From Streptomyces sp. HUAS CB01 (GTDB lineage: Bacteria > Actinomycetota > Actinomycetes > Streptomycetales > Streptomycetaceae), in assembly GCF_030406905.1 (NCBI RefSeq), contig NZ_CP129137.1, positions 7,347,501-7,411,500 of the forward strand: DNA of 64,000 nt. Direction: 5' to 3'. Position numbers and translations under genes: made by a program. Below, one piece after another: positions 17,614 to 25,451 of this stretch (its first letter is position 1; the number at the start of each line of letters is the position of its first letter). The notes below the pieces were generated by a model. It searched no databases, was not told the DNA's origin, and was given only the letters and a program-made list of their open reading frames with translations.

Positions 17614-18615
17614 TCAGATCCAGTTGCGGCGAGCGGCCTGCCAGCCCAGCTGCATCCGGGTCGCCACCCCGGCGATGTTCATCATGTGCTGGATGCGGCG
17701 CTGCACGGTGCGTCTGCTGATGCCGAGCTGTCCCGCGATCGACTCGTCGGTGATGCCGGCGACCATCAGGGACAGCAGGTGCTGGTCGTCGGCCGTCAGC
17801 GCGTCGGCGTCGGCCTCCAGGCCCGGCCCGCCGATCTGCCCCTCCGCGGTCACCCGCAGCGGAGCCCCGATCTCCCAGTAGCGCTCGAACAGGGCGACGA
17901 GCGCCTCCACCAGACTGCTGCCGCGGACGACGGCCGCCGTCACCTCGCGCGGATCACCCGCCGGACCGGCCGCCGCCAGCGGGCAGATCGCGACAGACCG
18001 GTCGGCGATCGCCATCCGCAGCGGCAACGCCGGTACGGCGCGCGCCGCTTCGCCCGCCCGTACCGCCCTGACTACGTTGTCAACGGAGCCGGAGTCGTCG
18101 AAGAACGCCTGCTCGTACAGGACCCGGTAGCCGACGCCGCGCGCCAGGGCGTCGAACTCGGACCGGTTCGTACCGGACGGCATGGCGACGTACTGGGCCC
18201 TGCAGAACCACAGCAGCTCCTCGCGCGCGCTGTCCTGGACCTGCTGCAGCCGCTGGCGCAGCGCCCCGGCCCCGGTGATGAGTTCGATCACCTCGCTCGC
18301 GTCCCGGATCCAGGCGTTGCGCCGGTAGGTCTCCATGAGTTCGGACACGGCGGCACGGGCCTTGTCCAGCTCGTCGGCGTGACGCTCGATCGTGGGGCGC
18401 AGGGCGAGGTCGGGCGGGTTGGCCGCGAACCGTCCCGGCACCCCCTCCACTCCGCGGGCCAGGCCCTTGTCCTCCAGCGCGACCAGCAGCCGCCCGGCGG
18501 TCCCTGCGTCGAGGCCCGTCGTCGTGGCCACCTCGCCGGCCGACGCCGTGACGGCGGCGACGAGCGCGCGGTACACGTCGGTCTCGGCGGCCGACAGTCC
18601 CACCGCCTCCAGCAT
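17614..18615 (-). CDS. TrmB-like/LuxR C-terminal transcription regulator
   Basis: 333 aa. The N-terminus (LEAVGLSAAETDVYRALVA, then a helix-turn-helix to about residue 60) looks like a TrmB-type winged helix; a central effector-like region follows, and residues about 270-330 form a LuxR-type HTH (DDQHLLSLMVAGITDESIAG, then ISRRTVQRRIQHMM). This two-HTH layout is common in Streptomyces regulators near secondary-metabolite and protease genes. ATG 18615 follows GGGGAGGAACAAC. It has the same plan as the regulator at the end of the RiPP cluster. Target unknown. Confidence 0.85.
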   Translation of the reverse strand: MLEAVGLSAAETDVYRALVAAVTASAGEVATTTGLDAGTAGRLLVALEDKGLARGVEGVPGRFAANPPDLALRPTIERHADELDKARAAVSELMETYRRNAWIRDASEVIELITGAGALRQRLQQVQDSAREELLWFCRAQYVAMPSGTNRSEFDALARGVGYRVLYEQAFFDDSGSVDNVVRAVRAGEAARAVPALPLRMAIADRSVAICPLAAAGPAGDPREVTAAVVRGSSLVEALVALFERYWEIGAPLRVTAEGQIGGPGLEADADALTADDQHLLSLMVAGITDESIAGQLGISRRTVQRRIQHMMNIAGVATRMQLGWQAARRNWI

Positions 18616-18791
18616 GTTGTTCCTCCCCAGCCCTTGCCGGCCTTGCCGGCGTCACACTGTCACTGCCCCCGCAGACTTCGACACCACTGGTCGGGTGTTG
18701 CCTTCCCCTCGCACCGTCCCCCTGCCGGATCCCTTGTGCGGGAGCCGGCGCGGGAGGTGTGCGGGTCGAGCATGGCATGGTGGCACGGGTT

Positions 18792-18829
18792 CCGGTTCAG
18801 CAGGCCCGGTCCGGTTCAGCGGGCCCGGT
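18792..18829. repeat. 19-bp tandem duplication
   Basis: CCGGTTCAGCAGGCCCGGT (18792-18810) is followed directly by a copy with one change (18811-18829). The second copy contains the stop codon of the oxidase remnant, so the duplication arose at the end of that gene. Confidence 0.6.
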
Positions 18830-19035
18830 CCGCGGGCGGGATCGGGAAGTTGTTGCGGAAGACGTTCCCGGGGTCGTACGCCGCCTTGACGTCCCTCAGC
18901 CTCCGGAGCGTGTCCGGCGGGAAGGCCCTGCCCAGGACATGGGGCCCGGTGCGGGTGTCGAAGCTGAGGTAGAGGCCCTCGCCGAGGCCGTCCCAGAGCG
19001 CGTCGGCCCGTTCCTCGTGCGGCTCGCGGCGGAGG
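18816..19035 (-). pseudogene. C-terminal remnant of a BBE-type FAD-linked oxidase
   Basis: Read leftward to TGA 18816-18818, about 70 residues make sense: GEGLYLSFDTRTGPHVLGRA, LRRLRDVKAAYDPGNVFRNN and FPIPP. The block K-x-x-Y-D-P-x-N-V-F is the C-terminal signature of berberine-bridge-type FAD-dependent oxidases. Nothing upstream provides the FAD-binding part (a full protein is 450-500 aa), so this is a decayed 3' end. Confidence 0.6.
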
Positions 19036-19059
19036 CCCGTGCGGGGAGGGCGACGGCCG

Positions 19060-19288
19060 GGCGGGCGCCGTCCGCCGGGCGGCCGTCGCGCTCCCTGGCG
19101 GCGGCTTGTGCGCCTTCACCGCGGCCGCCGACGAGCTGACGCTCCAGTGGCTGAAGGACGGCCGTGCCGTCGGGGCGGACGCCGTCGTCGCGGCGCTCGT
19201 CGAACTGCTGGAGGGCGCGCTCCGCAGTGCCCGTGCCCTCGCGCCGGAGCTCGAACTGGACGCGGTGCTGGGCCGGCTCCGGGGCTGA
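19060..19288 (+). pseudogene. Probable C-terminal remnant of a TetR-like regulator
   Basis: The frame ending at TGA 19286-19288 reads FTAAADELTLQWLKDGRAVG then VVAALVELLEGALRS, an all-helical pattern like the ligand-binding end of TetR-family proteins. It has no start codon or DNA-binding domain, and it abuts the oxidase remnant tail to tail. Assignment is tentative. Confidence 0.35.
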
Positions 19289-19368
19289 GCGGGCCGGGGC
19301 AGCGGGCGGAGTGAACCCGGCGGCGGCGTGGAGCCCCGGGGCTGCGACGGCCGTCGTCGCGCCTGGCC

Positions 19369-20283
19369 TCAGCCGGCCGCCGACGCGTTGCGGTAGTCGC
19401 GCGGCGATACGCCGACGACGCGTTTGAACGCCGTGCTGAGCGCGCTCTCGGAGCCGTAGCCCACCTCACGCGCGATGGACGCGACCGTGCCGCCGCCCTC
19501 CCGCAGGTACTTGGAGGCGAGTTCGAGACGCCAAGCCGTGAGGTACTCGAGCGGCCCGCGGCCGACCGTGCTCTTGAAGCGCGCGGCGAGGGTCGAACGG
19601 GACACGGCACCGCGGCGCGCGAGCTCCGCCACCGTCCACGGGTGCGCCGGCTCCGCGTGCATGGACGTCAGGGCGGCCGCCACCACGGGGTCGCCCAGCC
19701 CCGCCAGCCAGCCCGAGACACTGCGCGGCTCGCGGGCCAGGTGCAGCCGCAGCACATGGACGAGCATGACGACCGCCAGATGCTCGGCCACGAGCGTCGA
19801 GCCCATGCGCCCGTCCCGCACCTCCTCGTCGATCGTGGCGAGCGCCCAGCGCACGGTCCCCGCCTGGCTCGACGCGGCCGGTACGTGGACGACGGGGGGC
19901 AGCGCGTCGAGCAGGAGTTCCTGGGCCCGGGCGCCGAACGAGAAGCGGCCGCCGATCAGCAGCACGTCGTCCCCGTCACCGGTCCTGGCGACGCCGTCCT
20001 CGGCCCTCGCGAAAACGGGCCCGGCGTCGACCGGGACCACCCCGGGACCGCTGCGGAGGGTGAAACCCCTCGGGCGGGTGAGGAGATAGCAGTCGCCCTC
20101 CGACAGCCGCAGCGGCTCGTCCGCGCCGTCGACTTCCAGCAGACAGCGGCCGCGCCGGACGGCGTTGAACTTCACCCCGGAGGGGGCGGCGAACCTGACG
20201 GCCCATTCCCCGCCCGCCAGCAGGTTCGTGGACAGATGGCTCCGCGTCTCCAGCAGGGCCAGTACGTCCTCCAAGGGGTCCAC
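19369..20283 (-). CDS. AraC-family regulator with cupin domain
   Basis: 304 aa. Residues about 1-170 form a Cupin_6 sensor domain (MDPLEDVLALLETRSHLSTN start), and 195-300 the double HTH of AraC proteins: WTVAELARRGAVSRSTLAAR, then ASIAREVGYGSESALSTAFK and the closing VGVSPRDYR. It is divergent from the SDR gene, separated by 187 bp with palindromes, so it likely controls that gene, probably by activation or repression in response to an aromatic or hydrophobic ligand. Confidence 0.9.
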   Translation of the reverse strand: MDPLEDVLALLETRSHLSTNLLAGGEWAVRFAAPSGVKFNAVRRGRCLLEVDGADEPLRLSEGDCYLLTRPRGFTLRSGPGVVPVDAGPVFARAEDGVARTGDGDDVLLIGGRFSFGARAQELLLDALPPVVHVPAASSQAGTVRWALATIDEEVRDGRMGSTLVAEHLAVVMLVHVLRLHLAREPRSVSGWLAGLGDPVVAAALTSMHAEPAHPWTVAELARRGAVSRSTLAARFKSTVGRGPLEYLTAWRLELASKYLREGGGTVASIAREVGYGSESALSTAFKRVVGVSPRDYRNASAAG

Positions 20284-20360
20284 GGGTGCTCCTCCCCGAC
20301 GGGGGCGCCCCTACCCGAAGGCGCCGGCGAGGGCGTTCGGGGACGGAGACACCGAGACGG

Positions 20361-20445
20361 CTGGACGATGCGCAGAGAATGGGACGGTGTCCAGAGCGCT
20401 GGACGATGAGTAAAGAACAGCGGACGTCCAATTATAGAACGTCCG
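20361..20445. promoter_or_regulatory. Operator-like region between AraC regulator and SDR
   Basis: CTGGACGATG occurs twice (20361-20370 and 20399-20408). GTCCAG-AGCG-CTGGAC (20389-20404) and CGGACGT-11 bp-ACGTCCG (20421-20445) are inverted repeats. The spacer of the second holds the only AT-rich patch (AATTATAGA), a fair -10 region for the SDR gene whose ATG is at 20471. Probably the AraC-type regulator's binding sites. Confidence 0.5.
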
Positions 20446-20470
20446 GGAATGGCGGCCTACGGTCGGACCC

Positions 20471-21466
20471 ATGACCGCATCCTCTCGACCGGAGTCCCGT
20501 CCGGCGCACCCTCTCACCACCCCTTTCCCCGCCCACGCCACCGCCGCCGAGGTGATCGACGGCGTGGACCTCTCCGGCCGTCGCGCCGTCGTCACCGGAG
20601 GGGCCTCCGGCCTCGGATCCGAGACCGTACGGGCACTCGCCACCGCCGGGGCCGAGGTGACCGTCGCCACCCGCCGCCCGGCGAGCGCCGAGCGCCTGGT
20701 GGCGGAACTCGACGCCGTTCCCGGCGCGGGCCCCGTGCGGGTCGCGGCACTGGACCTCGCGGACCTGTCCTCGGTGGACGCGTTCGCGCGCGCCTGGCAG
20801 GGCCCGCTCGACATCCTCGTCGCCAACGCCGGGATCATGGCGCTCCCCGGCCGGATCCTCGGCGAAGCGGGCTGGGAGATGCAGCTCGCCACGAACTTCC
20901 TGGGGCACTACGCGCTGGCCCGCGCGCTGCACGGCGCCCTTCGCGCTTCCGGCGCGGCCCGTGTCGTCTCCGTCAGTTCCGGTGCCCACCTCCAGGCGCC
21001 CTTCGACTTCGACGATCCCCACTTCGCGCGGCGCCCGTACGATCCGTGGGCCGCGTACGGCCAGTCCAAGACCGCCGGTGTGCTGCTCGCGGTGGGCGCC
21101 CGCCGCTGGGCGGGCGACGGCATCACCGCCAACGCCCTCAACCCCGGGTACATCCTCACCAACCTCCAGCGGCACCTCGACGACGACACGATGCGTGCGT
21201 TCGGCGTGATGGACGACGAGGGGAACCTCACCCCGCTGCCGTACTACAAGACCCCGGCGCAGGGCGCGTCGACCTCGGTGCTGCTCGCAGCGTCGCCGCT
21301 GCTGGACGCGGTGACCGGCCGCTACTTCGAGGACAACCAGGAGGCGGCCGTCGTCGGGACGGCGGAGGGAGCCCGGGGCGGCGTCGCGCCGCACGCACTC
21401 GACCCGGAGGCGGCCGACCGCCTCTGGGAATACGCCGGGAACGCCGTCCGGGCCCGGACGGCGTGA
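20471..21466 (+). CDS. Short-chain dehydrogenase/reductase, WW-oxidoreductase-like
   Basis: 331 aa, longer than a classical SDR, as in the retinol-dehydrogenase/WWOX-like group. NAD(P) motif VVTGGASGLGSETVRAL near 41-57, NAG (about 117), SSG with the catalytic Ser, and YGQSK giving the Tyr/Lys pair. It probably reduces or oxidises a lipophilic carbonyl or alcohol; substrate unknown. Expression likely depends on the divergent AraC protein. A 24-bp palindrome overlaps its stop. Confidence 0.9.
   Translation: MTASSRPESRPAHPLTTPFPAHATAAEVIDGVDLSGRRAVVTGGASGLGSETVRALATAGAEVTVATRRPASAERLVAELDAVPGAGPVRVAALDLADLSSVDAFARAWQGPLDILVANAGIMALPGRILGEAGWEMQLATNFLGHYALARALHGALRASGAARVVSVSSGAHLQAPFDFDDPHFARRPYDPWAAYGQSKTAGVLLAVGARRWAGDGITANALNPGYILTNLQRHLDDDTMRAFGVMDDEGNLTPLPYYKTPAQGASTSVLLAASPLLDAVTGRYFEDNQEAAVVGTAEGARGGVAPHALDPEAADRLWEYAGNAVRARTA
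21441..21464 (+). terminator. 24-bp perfect palindrome overlapping the SDR stop codon
   Basis: ACGCCGTCCGGG and its complement abut with no spacer, covering the last codons and first stop base of the SDR gene. As RNA it forms a strong hairpin. A second arm pair, GCCGCCGG (21478-21485) and CCGGCGGC (21509-21516), lies between this gene and the convergent TetR gene, so the region probably terminates both transcripts. Confidence 0.45.
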
Positions 21467-21504
21467 GGTAGGGCGACGCCGCCGGATGCCGGATGCCGGC
21501 GCGG

Positions 21505-22146
21505 TCAGCCGGCGGCCGGTCCGCCGGGACGGCGGTACACGCCGTACCAGTAGCCGGTCGCCAGCTCACGGGCGACGGCCGCGTCGTCGCCGCTGTCGCC
21601 GCCGGACACCTGCTGGGCGACGACCTGGGCGCCGCCGTGGACGATGACGGTCGCGGCGAGCCGGGGATCGACGTCCTCGGGCGTCCGTCCCTCCCGCTGC
21701 TCCTCCTTCAGCACCGTCACCAGGTGCTCCACGAAGCGGTCCTGTTCCGCGGTCCAGGTCTCGCGCACGACCGGGTCGTACGCGGCCACTTCGTTGATCG
21801 CCGACAGCAGGGTCGCGTGCTCGCGGTAGTGCCGCATGATGAGCTCGTAGGTGCGGGCCAGCCCGTCGAGCCCGCCGCCGGGGCCGCACGGCCGCCACGC
21901 CGAGGCGATCGCGTGGCTCTCCGACTTGAGCGAGCCGCTCAGCCGGAGCAGCACGTCCACCTTGTCGCGGAAGTACAGGTAGAACGTGGAACGGGAGATG
22001 CCCGCGGCCTGGGCGATCTGTTCCACGCTCAGCTCGGTGTACGTCACCCCGTCGCGCAGCAGCTCCTCGATCACGGCGAGGATCCGCTTCTCGAGTGCGG
22101 CCCGCCGGTCGGCCGCGCCGGAGCGTCGTCGGGTGGTGGAGGCCAT
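21505..22146 (-). CDS. TetR-family transcription regulator
   Basis: 213 aa. HTH at about 20-65: AVIEELLRDGVTYTELSVEQ, then AAGISRSTFYLYFRDKVDVL, the classic TetR pattern. The rest is helical ligand-binding domain (LSAINEVAAYDPVVRETW). ATG 22146; upstream lies a perfect 34-bp palindrome. The next genes (acyl-CoA-dehydrogenase-like enzyme and hydrolase) run the same way, so they are likely targets. Confidence 0.9.
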   Translation of the reverse strand: MASTTRRRSGAADRRAALEKRILAVIEELLRDGVTYTELSVEQIAQAAGISRSTFYLYFRDKVDVLLRLSGSLKSESHAIASAWRPCGPGGGLDGLARTYELIMRHYREHATLLSAINEVAAYDPVVRETWTAEQDRFVEHLVTVLKEEQREGRTPEDVDPRLAATVIVHGGAQVVAQQVSGGDSGDDAAVARELATGYWYGVYRRPGGPAAG

Positions 22147-22187
22147 GGGGTCATCCTAGGGAACCGGCGCCGGAGGTCCGGTCCGCC

Positions 22188-22221
22188 CGTTCACCTCCGC
22201 GGACGTCCGCGGAGGTGAACG
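22188..22221. promoter_or_regulatory. Perfect 34-bp palindrome upstream of the TetR gene
   Basis: CGTTCACCTCCGCGGAC is followed without a gap by its exact complement. It sits 42 bp before the TetR start and 23 bp after the dehydrogenase stop, so it can be a TetR autoregulatory operator, a terminator for the upstream gene, or both. Confidence 0.6.
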
Positions 22222-22243
22222 CGTACGGCACGCAGCCGCCCCC

Positions 22244-23536
22244 TCACACCATGAGGCTCACCCGCTCCCCGGTGCCCAGCAGGGACTTGCCGTAGACCTC
22301 CAGACCGACCGCCGGGACCAGGCCGGCGTGGCGGGCGGCCGTGTTCGCGTCGCGCCAGATGCGCTGCAGCGGGCTGGCGTCGGCGAACCCCGCCGAACCG
22401 TGGGCGTCCAGCAGGATGCCGATCGCCCCGACCACCTGCTGCGCCGCGAAACCGGCACGGGCCCTGACGCGGGCGCGGGCGTCGTAGTCCAGGGGCCGGC
22501 CCGCGGCCGCCGCCCGGTCCACCTCGTCCACCGCGTGACGGATGTGCAGCTCGGCCGTCTCCAGCTTCAGTGCCGCCTCGGCCACCTGTATCTGGACGCC
22601 GACCGAGTCCGCCTGGCGGGCGTGGACGGTGAACGACAGGGGCTTGGACGCCGCCGCCTCGACGACCACGTCCAGCGCCGCCCTGCCGAGACCGAGCAGC
22701 GGACCGGCCAGGCACAGCAGCAGCATCGGCCCGAACGTCGCGCCGTACAGCGTCTCGTCCGGGTTCGAACGCGGATAGAGCCCTTCGGTGGCCGCCGGCA
22801 CCGACAGCACCCGGTGCTCGGGGACGAGGACGTTGTGCCCGATCAGGGTGTGGCTGGCGGTGGCCCGCATGCCACCCGCGTACCACGTGTCCTGGACGGT
22901 GAGTTCGGACGCGGGTACCAGGACGAGCGCCTGGTCCTCGACCGCCCCCGCCTCGTTCTGCAGCAGCGCCCCCACCGCGGCCCATGTCGCGTACGGGGCA
23001 CCCGAGTTGTACGACCAGCGGCCGGTGACGCGCCAGCCGCCCGGAACCCGCTCGCCCATGCCCGTCGGCGCCGCGACACCGGTCACGCGTGCGTCCGGGT
23101 CGGTGCCGAAGACCTCCTCCTGGGCCTTCTCGGGGAAGAGGCAGGCCAGCCAGTTGGTCACGGCGATGATCATCCCCACCCACGCGGCCGAGCCGTCGCC
23201 CTTCCCGAGCGCCGCCGACACCTCGGTCAGCGTCCGCAGGTCCGTCTCGTGACCGCCGTACCGCCTGGGTGTCAGCAGCCGGAAGACCCCGGCCCCGGAC
23301 AGGGCGTCGACGACCTCGGGCGGGACGGCGCGGTCCGCCTCTCCCCGTGCCGCCTGGTCCCGCAGCAGCGGCCGAAGGGCGGCGGCGCGCGAGACGAGGC
23401 GCTCCCTGAGCCGTTCGCGGGAGATCTCTTCGGGCGGGGACTCTTCTCGTGAGGTCTCCTCGGGCGAGGACCCTTCTCGGCGAATCTCTCCGGGAGAGGG
23501 CGTGGCCGGGTCGTGCTCTCTGTGTGCGGCGTTCAA
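22244..23536 (-). CDS. Acyl-CoA-dehydrogenase-fold flavoprotein (hydroxylase/monooxygenase type)
   Basis: 430 aa. After a Glu/Ser-rich leader of about 40 residues come helices and barrel of the acyl-CoA dehydrogenase fold: LLTPRRYGGHETDLRTLTEV, VTGRWSYNSGAPYATW, and the C-terminal helical domain AAQQVVGAIGILLDAHGSAG. The motifs resemble two-component flavin-dependent hydroxylases (HsaA/DszC group), which use reduced flavin from a partner, rather than true beta-oxidation enzymes; no flavin reductase adjoins. TTG 23536 is preferred because AAGGA lies 7 bp upstream. The leader region has in-frame DNA repeats (SPEE/SREE units), probably slippage. Confidence 0.82.
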   Translation of the reverse strand: MNAAHREHDPATPSPGEIRREGSSPEETSREESPPEEISRERLRERLVSRAAALRPLLRDQAARGEADRAVPPEVVDALSGAGVFRLLTPRRYGGHETDLRTLTEVSAALGKGDGSAAWVGMIIAVTNWLACLFPEKAQEEVFGTDPDARVTGVAAPTGMGERVPGGWRVTGRWSYNSGAPYATWAAVGALLQNEAGAVEDQALVLVPASELTVQDTWYAGGMRATASHTLIGHNVLVPEHRVLSVPAATEGLYPRSNPDETLYGATFGPMLLLCLAGPLLGLGRAALDVVVEAAASKPLSFTVHARQADSVGVQIQVAEAALKLETAELHIRHAVDEVDRAAAAGRPLDYDARARVRARAGFAAQQVVGAIGILLDAHGSAGFADASPLQRIWRDANTAARHAGLVPAVGLEVYGKSLLGTGERVSLMV

Positions 23537-23645
23537 TGCGGTGTCCTTGTGCGTGGGTCGGTGGGCGGTGCGCGCGCGTCGGCGGCGGGTACGTGTCCGG
23601 GCGCGGTGGGGGAGAGGAACGGAAGGGGGTGAGGGGAGGGCCGGG

Positions 23646-24335
23646 TCAGCCGTCCGCCCCGAGGCCGATCCTCCCGAGGAGGGCGGCGAGTTCCGCCGGC
23701 CTCGACAGGAACGGCGAGTGGCCGCCCGCGATGCGGTGGACGGTGCCGGACCGGGCGGCCATCGCCTCCTGGTTCCGGGCCGGCAGCGCCTGGTCGTCCT
23801 CGCACACGACGTACGTCGAGGGCACGCCGCGCCAGGCCGCCCGGGTGAGCCGGTCACTGAAGGACCTGCGGCTCTGGGGCACCAGCCGCCGGGCGGCCGC
23901 ACGGGCCTCGGACCGGGGGACGTCGCCGTAGAACATCGGGACCGGATCGCCCGGTACGGGCTCGAACCCCTGCGGTTCGTCCGGCTCGGGGGCGCCGTAG
24001 TGGCCGAGGAGGTTCTCCCCGACATCGAGCTGGAACGCCGACAGGTACACGATCCGCTCGACGTTCGGGGCCTCGGCCGCGGCCTGAGTCACCGGGATCC
24101 CCCCGTAGGAGTGGGCGACGACGACGACCGGGCCGTCGATCCGTGTGAGCGCGTCCAGCACCACTCCGGCGTCCTCGTGCATCCCGGCCTCGCGGCCCGC
24201 GCTCGGCAGGTCGACGGTCTCCGTACGCCGGCCCTCGGCCCGCAGCGCCGAGCTGAGCGGCGCCCAGCACCAGGAGCCGTGCCAGGCCCCGTGCACCAGG
24301 AGCAGTGTCGAACGGGAATTCCCCTCACCAGTCAC
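23646..24335 (-). CDS. Alpha/beta hydrolase
   Basis: 229 aa. Oxyanion motif LLLVHGAWHGSWCW near residues 10-23, nucleophile VVAHSYGGIPV (Ser about 83), acid and His near the end (GGHSPFLSRP). The pattern matches the MhpC/methylesterase-like group. GTG 24335 has AAAGGG about 10 bp upstream; a longer frame to 24389 lacks support. Its promoter carries a repressor-type palindrome. It probably belongs to one regulon with the flavoprotein and TetR gene. Confidence 0.85.
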   Translation of the reverse strand: MTGEGNSRSTLLLVHGAWHGSWCWAPLSSALRAEGRRTETVDLPSAGREAGMHEDAGVVLDALTRIDGPVVVVAHSYGGIPVTQAAAEAPNVERIVYLSAFQLDVGENLLGHYGAPEPDEPQGFEPVPGDPVPMFYGDVPRSEARAAARRLVPQSRRSFSDRLTRAAWRGVPSTYVVCEDDQALPARNQEAMAARSGTVHRIAGGHSPFLSRPAELAALLGRIGLGADG

Positions 24336-24406
24336 GATGTGTGCCCTTTCAGGATCGGTGTGCGGGGCGCCCGGGTGGCGCTCCCGCACGAGCCCCGAAC
24401 TTTATC

Positions 24407-24431
24407 GGACACAGTGTCCAACGTAGTGTCC
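24407..24431. promoter_or_regulatory. TetR-type operator GGACAC-A-GTGTCC plus half-site
   Basis: GGACACAGTGTCC (24407-24419) is a perfect odd palindrome, followed by another GTGTCC at 24426-24431. On the minus strand it overlaps TTGGAC and GATAAAG, a possible -35/-10 pair for the hydrolase starting at 24335. The site layout is typical for TetR-family repressors controlling small redox enzymes. Confidence 0.55.
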
Positions 24432-24442
24432 TGTGATGATGC

Positions 24443-25276
24443 TCAGCGCTCGACGTCGACGAACAGGGCGACGTCCCGCCAGGCGGCGAGGATGTCCGCC
24501 GTGCCGGCGAGCTTGGCCTCGATGTCCTGCACGGTGACGGCGCCGAGCGGGAGCCGGACGGGCAGGTGCGGCCCTCCGACCGCGGTGACCACCGCCTCGG
24601 CAGCCTTGACCGGGTCCCCGGGCTGGGCGTGGTTCGACGAGTCGGCCCAGGCGCGGGAGGCGCCGGCCGTGTCCGCGTAGTCGTCGATGAGGGCGGCGGC
24701 GCGGTGCAGCGACGAGCCGTCGAGGAAGTCGGTCCGCAGCGGGCCGGGCTCGAGGGCGCTGACCCGGATGCCCAGGGGAGCGAGCTCCAGGGCCATGGCT
24801 TCGGTGAGGCCCTCCACGGCGAACTTGGTGGCGCAGTACACGCCCCAGCCGGCCCAGCCGACGAACCCGCCGACGGAGCTGACGTTCAGCACGCTGCCCG
24901 CACGGGCGGCGCGCATGGCCGGGAGCACGGCCCGGGTGACGGTCAGCAGACCGAAGACATTGGTGTCGAAGACGGCACGGGCCTCGCGGTCGGAGGTCTC
25001 CTCGACCGCTCCGACGAGCCCCCGGCCGGCGTTGTTGACGAGTACGTCGATCCGGCCGAAGCGGGCGAGGGCCGCGGCGACCGCCGCGTCGGCCTGCTCG
25101 GCGGACGTCACGTCCAGGGCGAGGGCCAGCAGCGCGCTGCCGTGACCGGGCAGGGCCTCCTCGACCGCCTTCGGGTCGCGGGCGGTGGCCACGACGCGGT
25201 CGCCGCTCTCCAGGGCCTGCCGGGCGATTTCCAGGCCGAAGCCCCGGGAGGCACCGGTGATGAACCAGGTACGCAT
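24443..25276 (-). CDS. Short-chain dehydrogenase/reductase
   Basis: 277 aa, classical SDR length. FITGASRGFGLEIARQAL at the start binds NAD(P); VLNVSSVGG holds the catalytic Ser; YCATK holds the catalytic Tyr and Lys; NNAGRG is the structural motif. ATG 25276 is preferred over upstream in-frame starts because the Rossmann motif begins at residue 4. Divergent from the XRE regulator across 175 bp, which suggests control by it. Confidence 0.9.
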   Translation of the reverse strand: MRTWFITGASRGFGLEIARQALESGDRVVATARDPKAVEEALPGHGSALLALALDVTSAEQADAAVAAALARFGRIDVLVNNAGRGLVGAVEETSDREARAVFDTNVFGLLTVTRAVLPAMRAARAGSVLNVSSVGGFVGWAGWGVYCATKFAVEGLTEAMALELAPLGIRVSALEPGPLRTDFLDGSSLHRAAALIDDYADTAGASRAWADSSNHAQPGDPVKAAEAVVTAVGGPHLPVRLPLGAVTVQDIEAKLAGTADILAAWRDVALFVDVER

Positions 25277-25451
25277 GAGAAGAACTCCAGGTACGAAGGG
25301 GATTCCGACCGTCGGTCGCGGCCGGGGGACGCCGTCCATTCGACCGGCGGGAGCCCGGCCGTCCCAGGCCCTGCCCGGCCCTGACGTTCCTGGTTCCGGC
25401 AGACCCCCCTTCGGCCTGGCACCCCCGGGAGCGCGGGCGAATACTCGGGGT

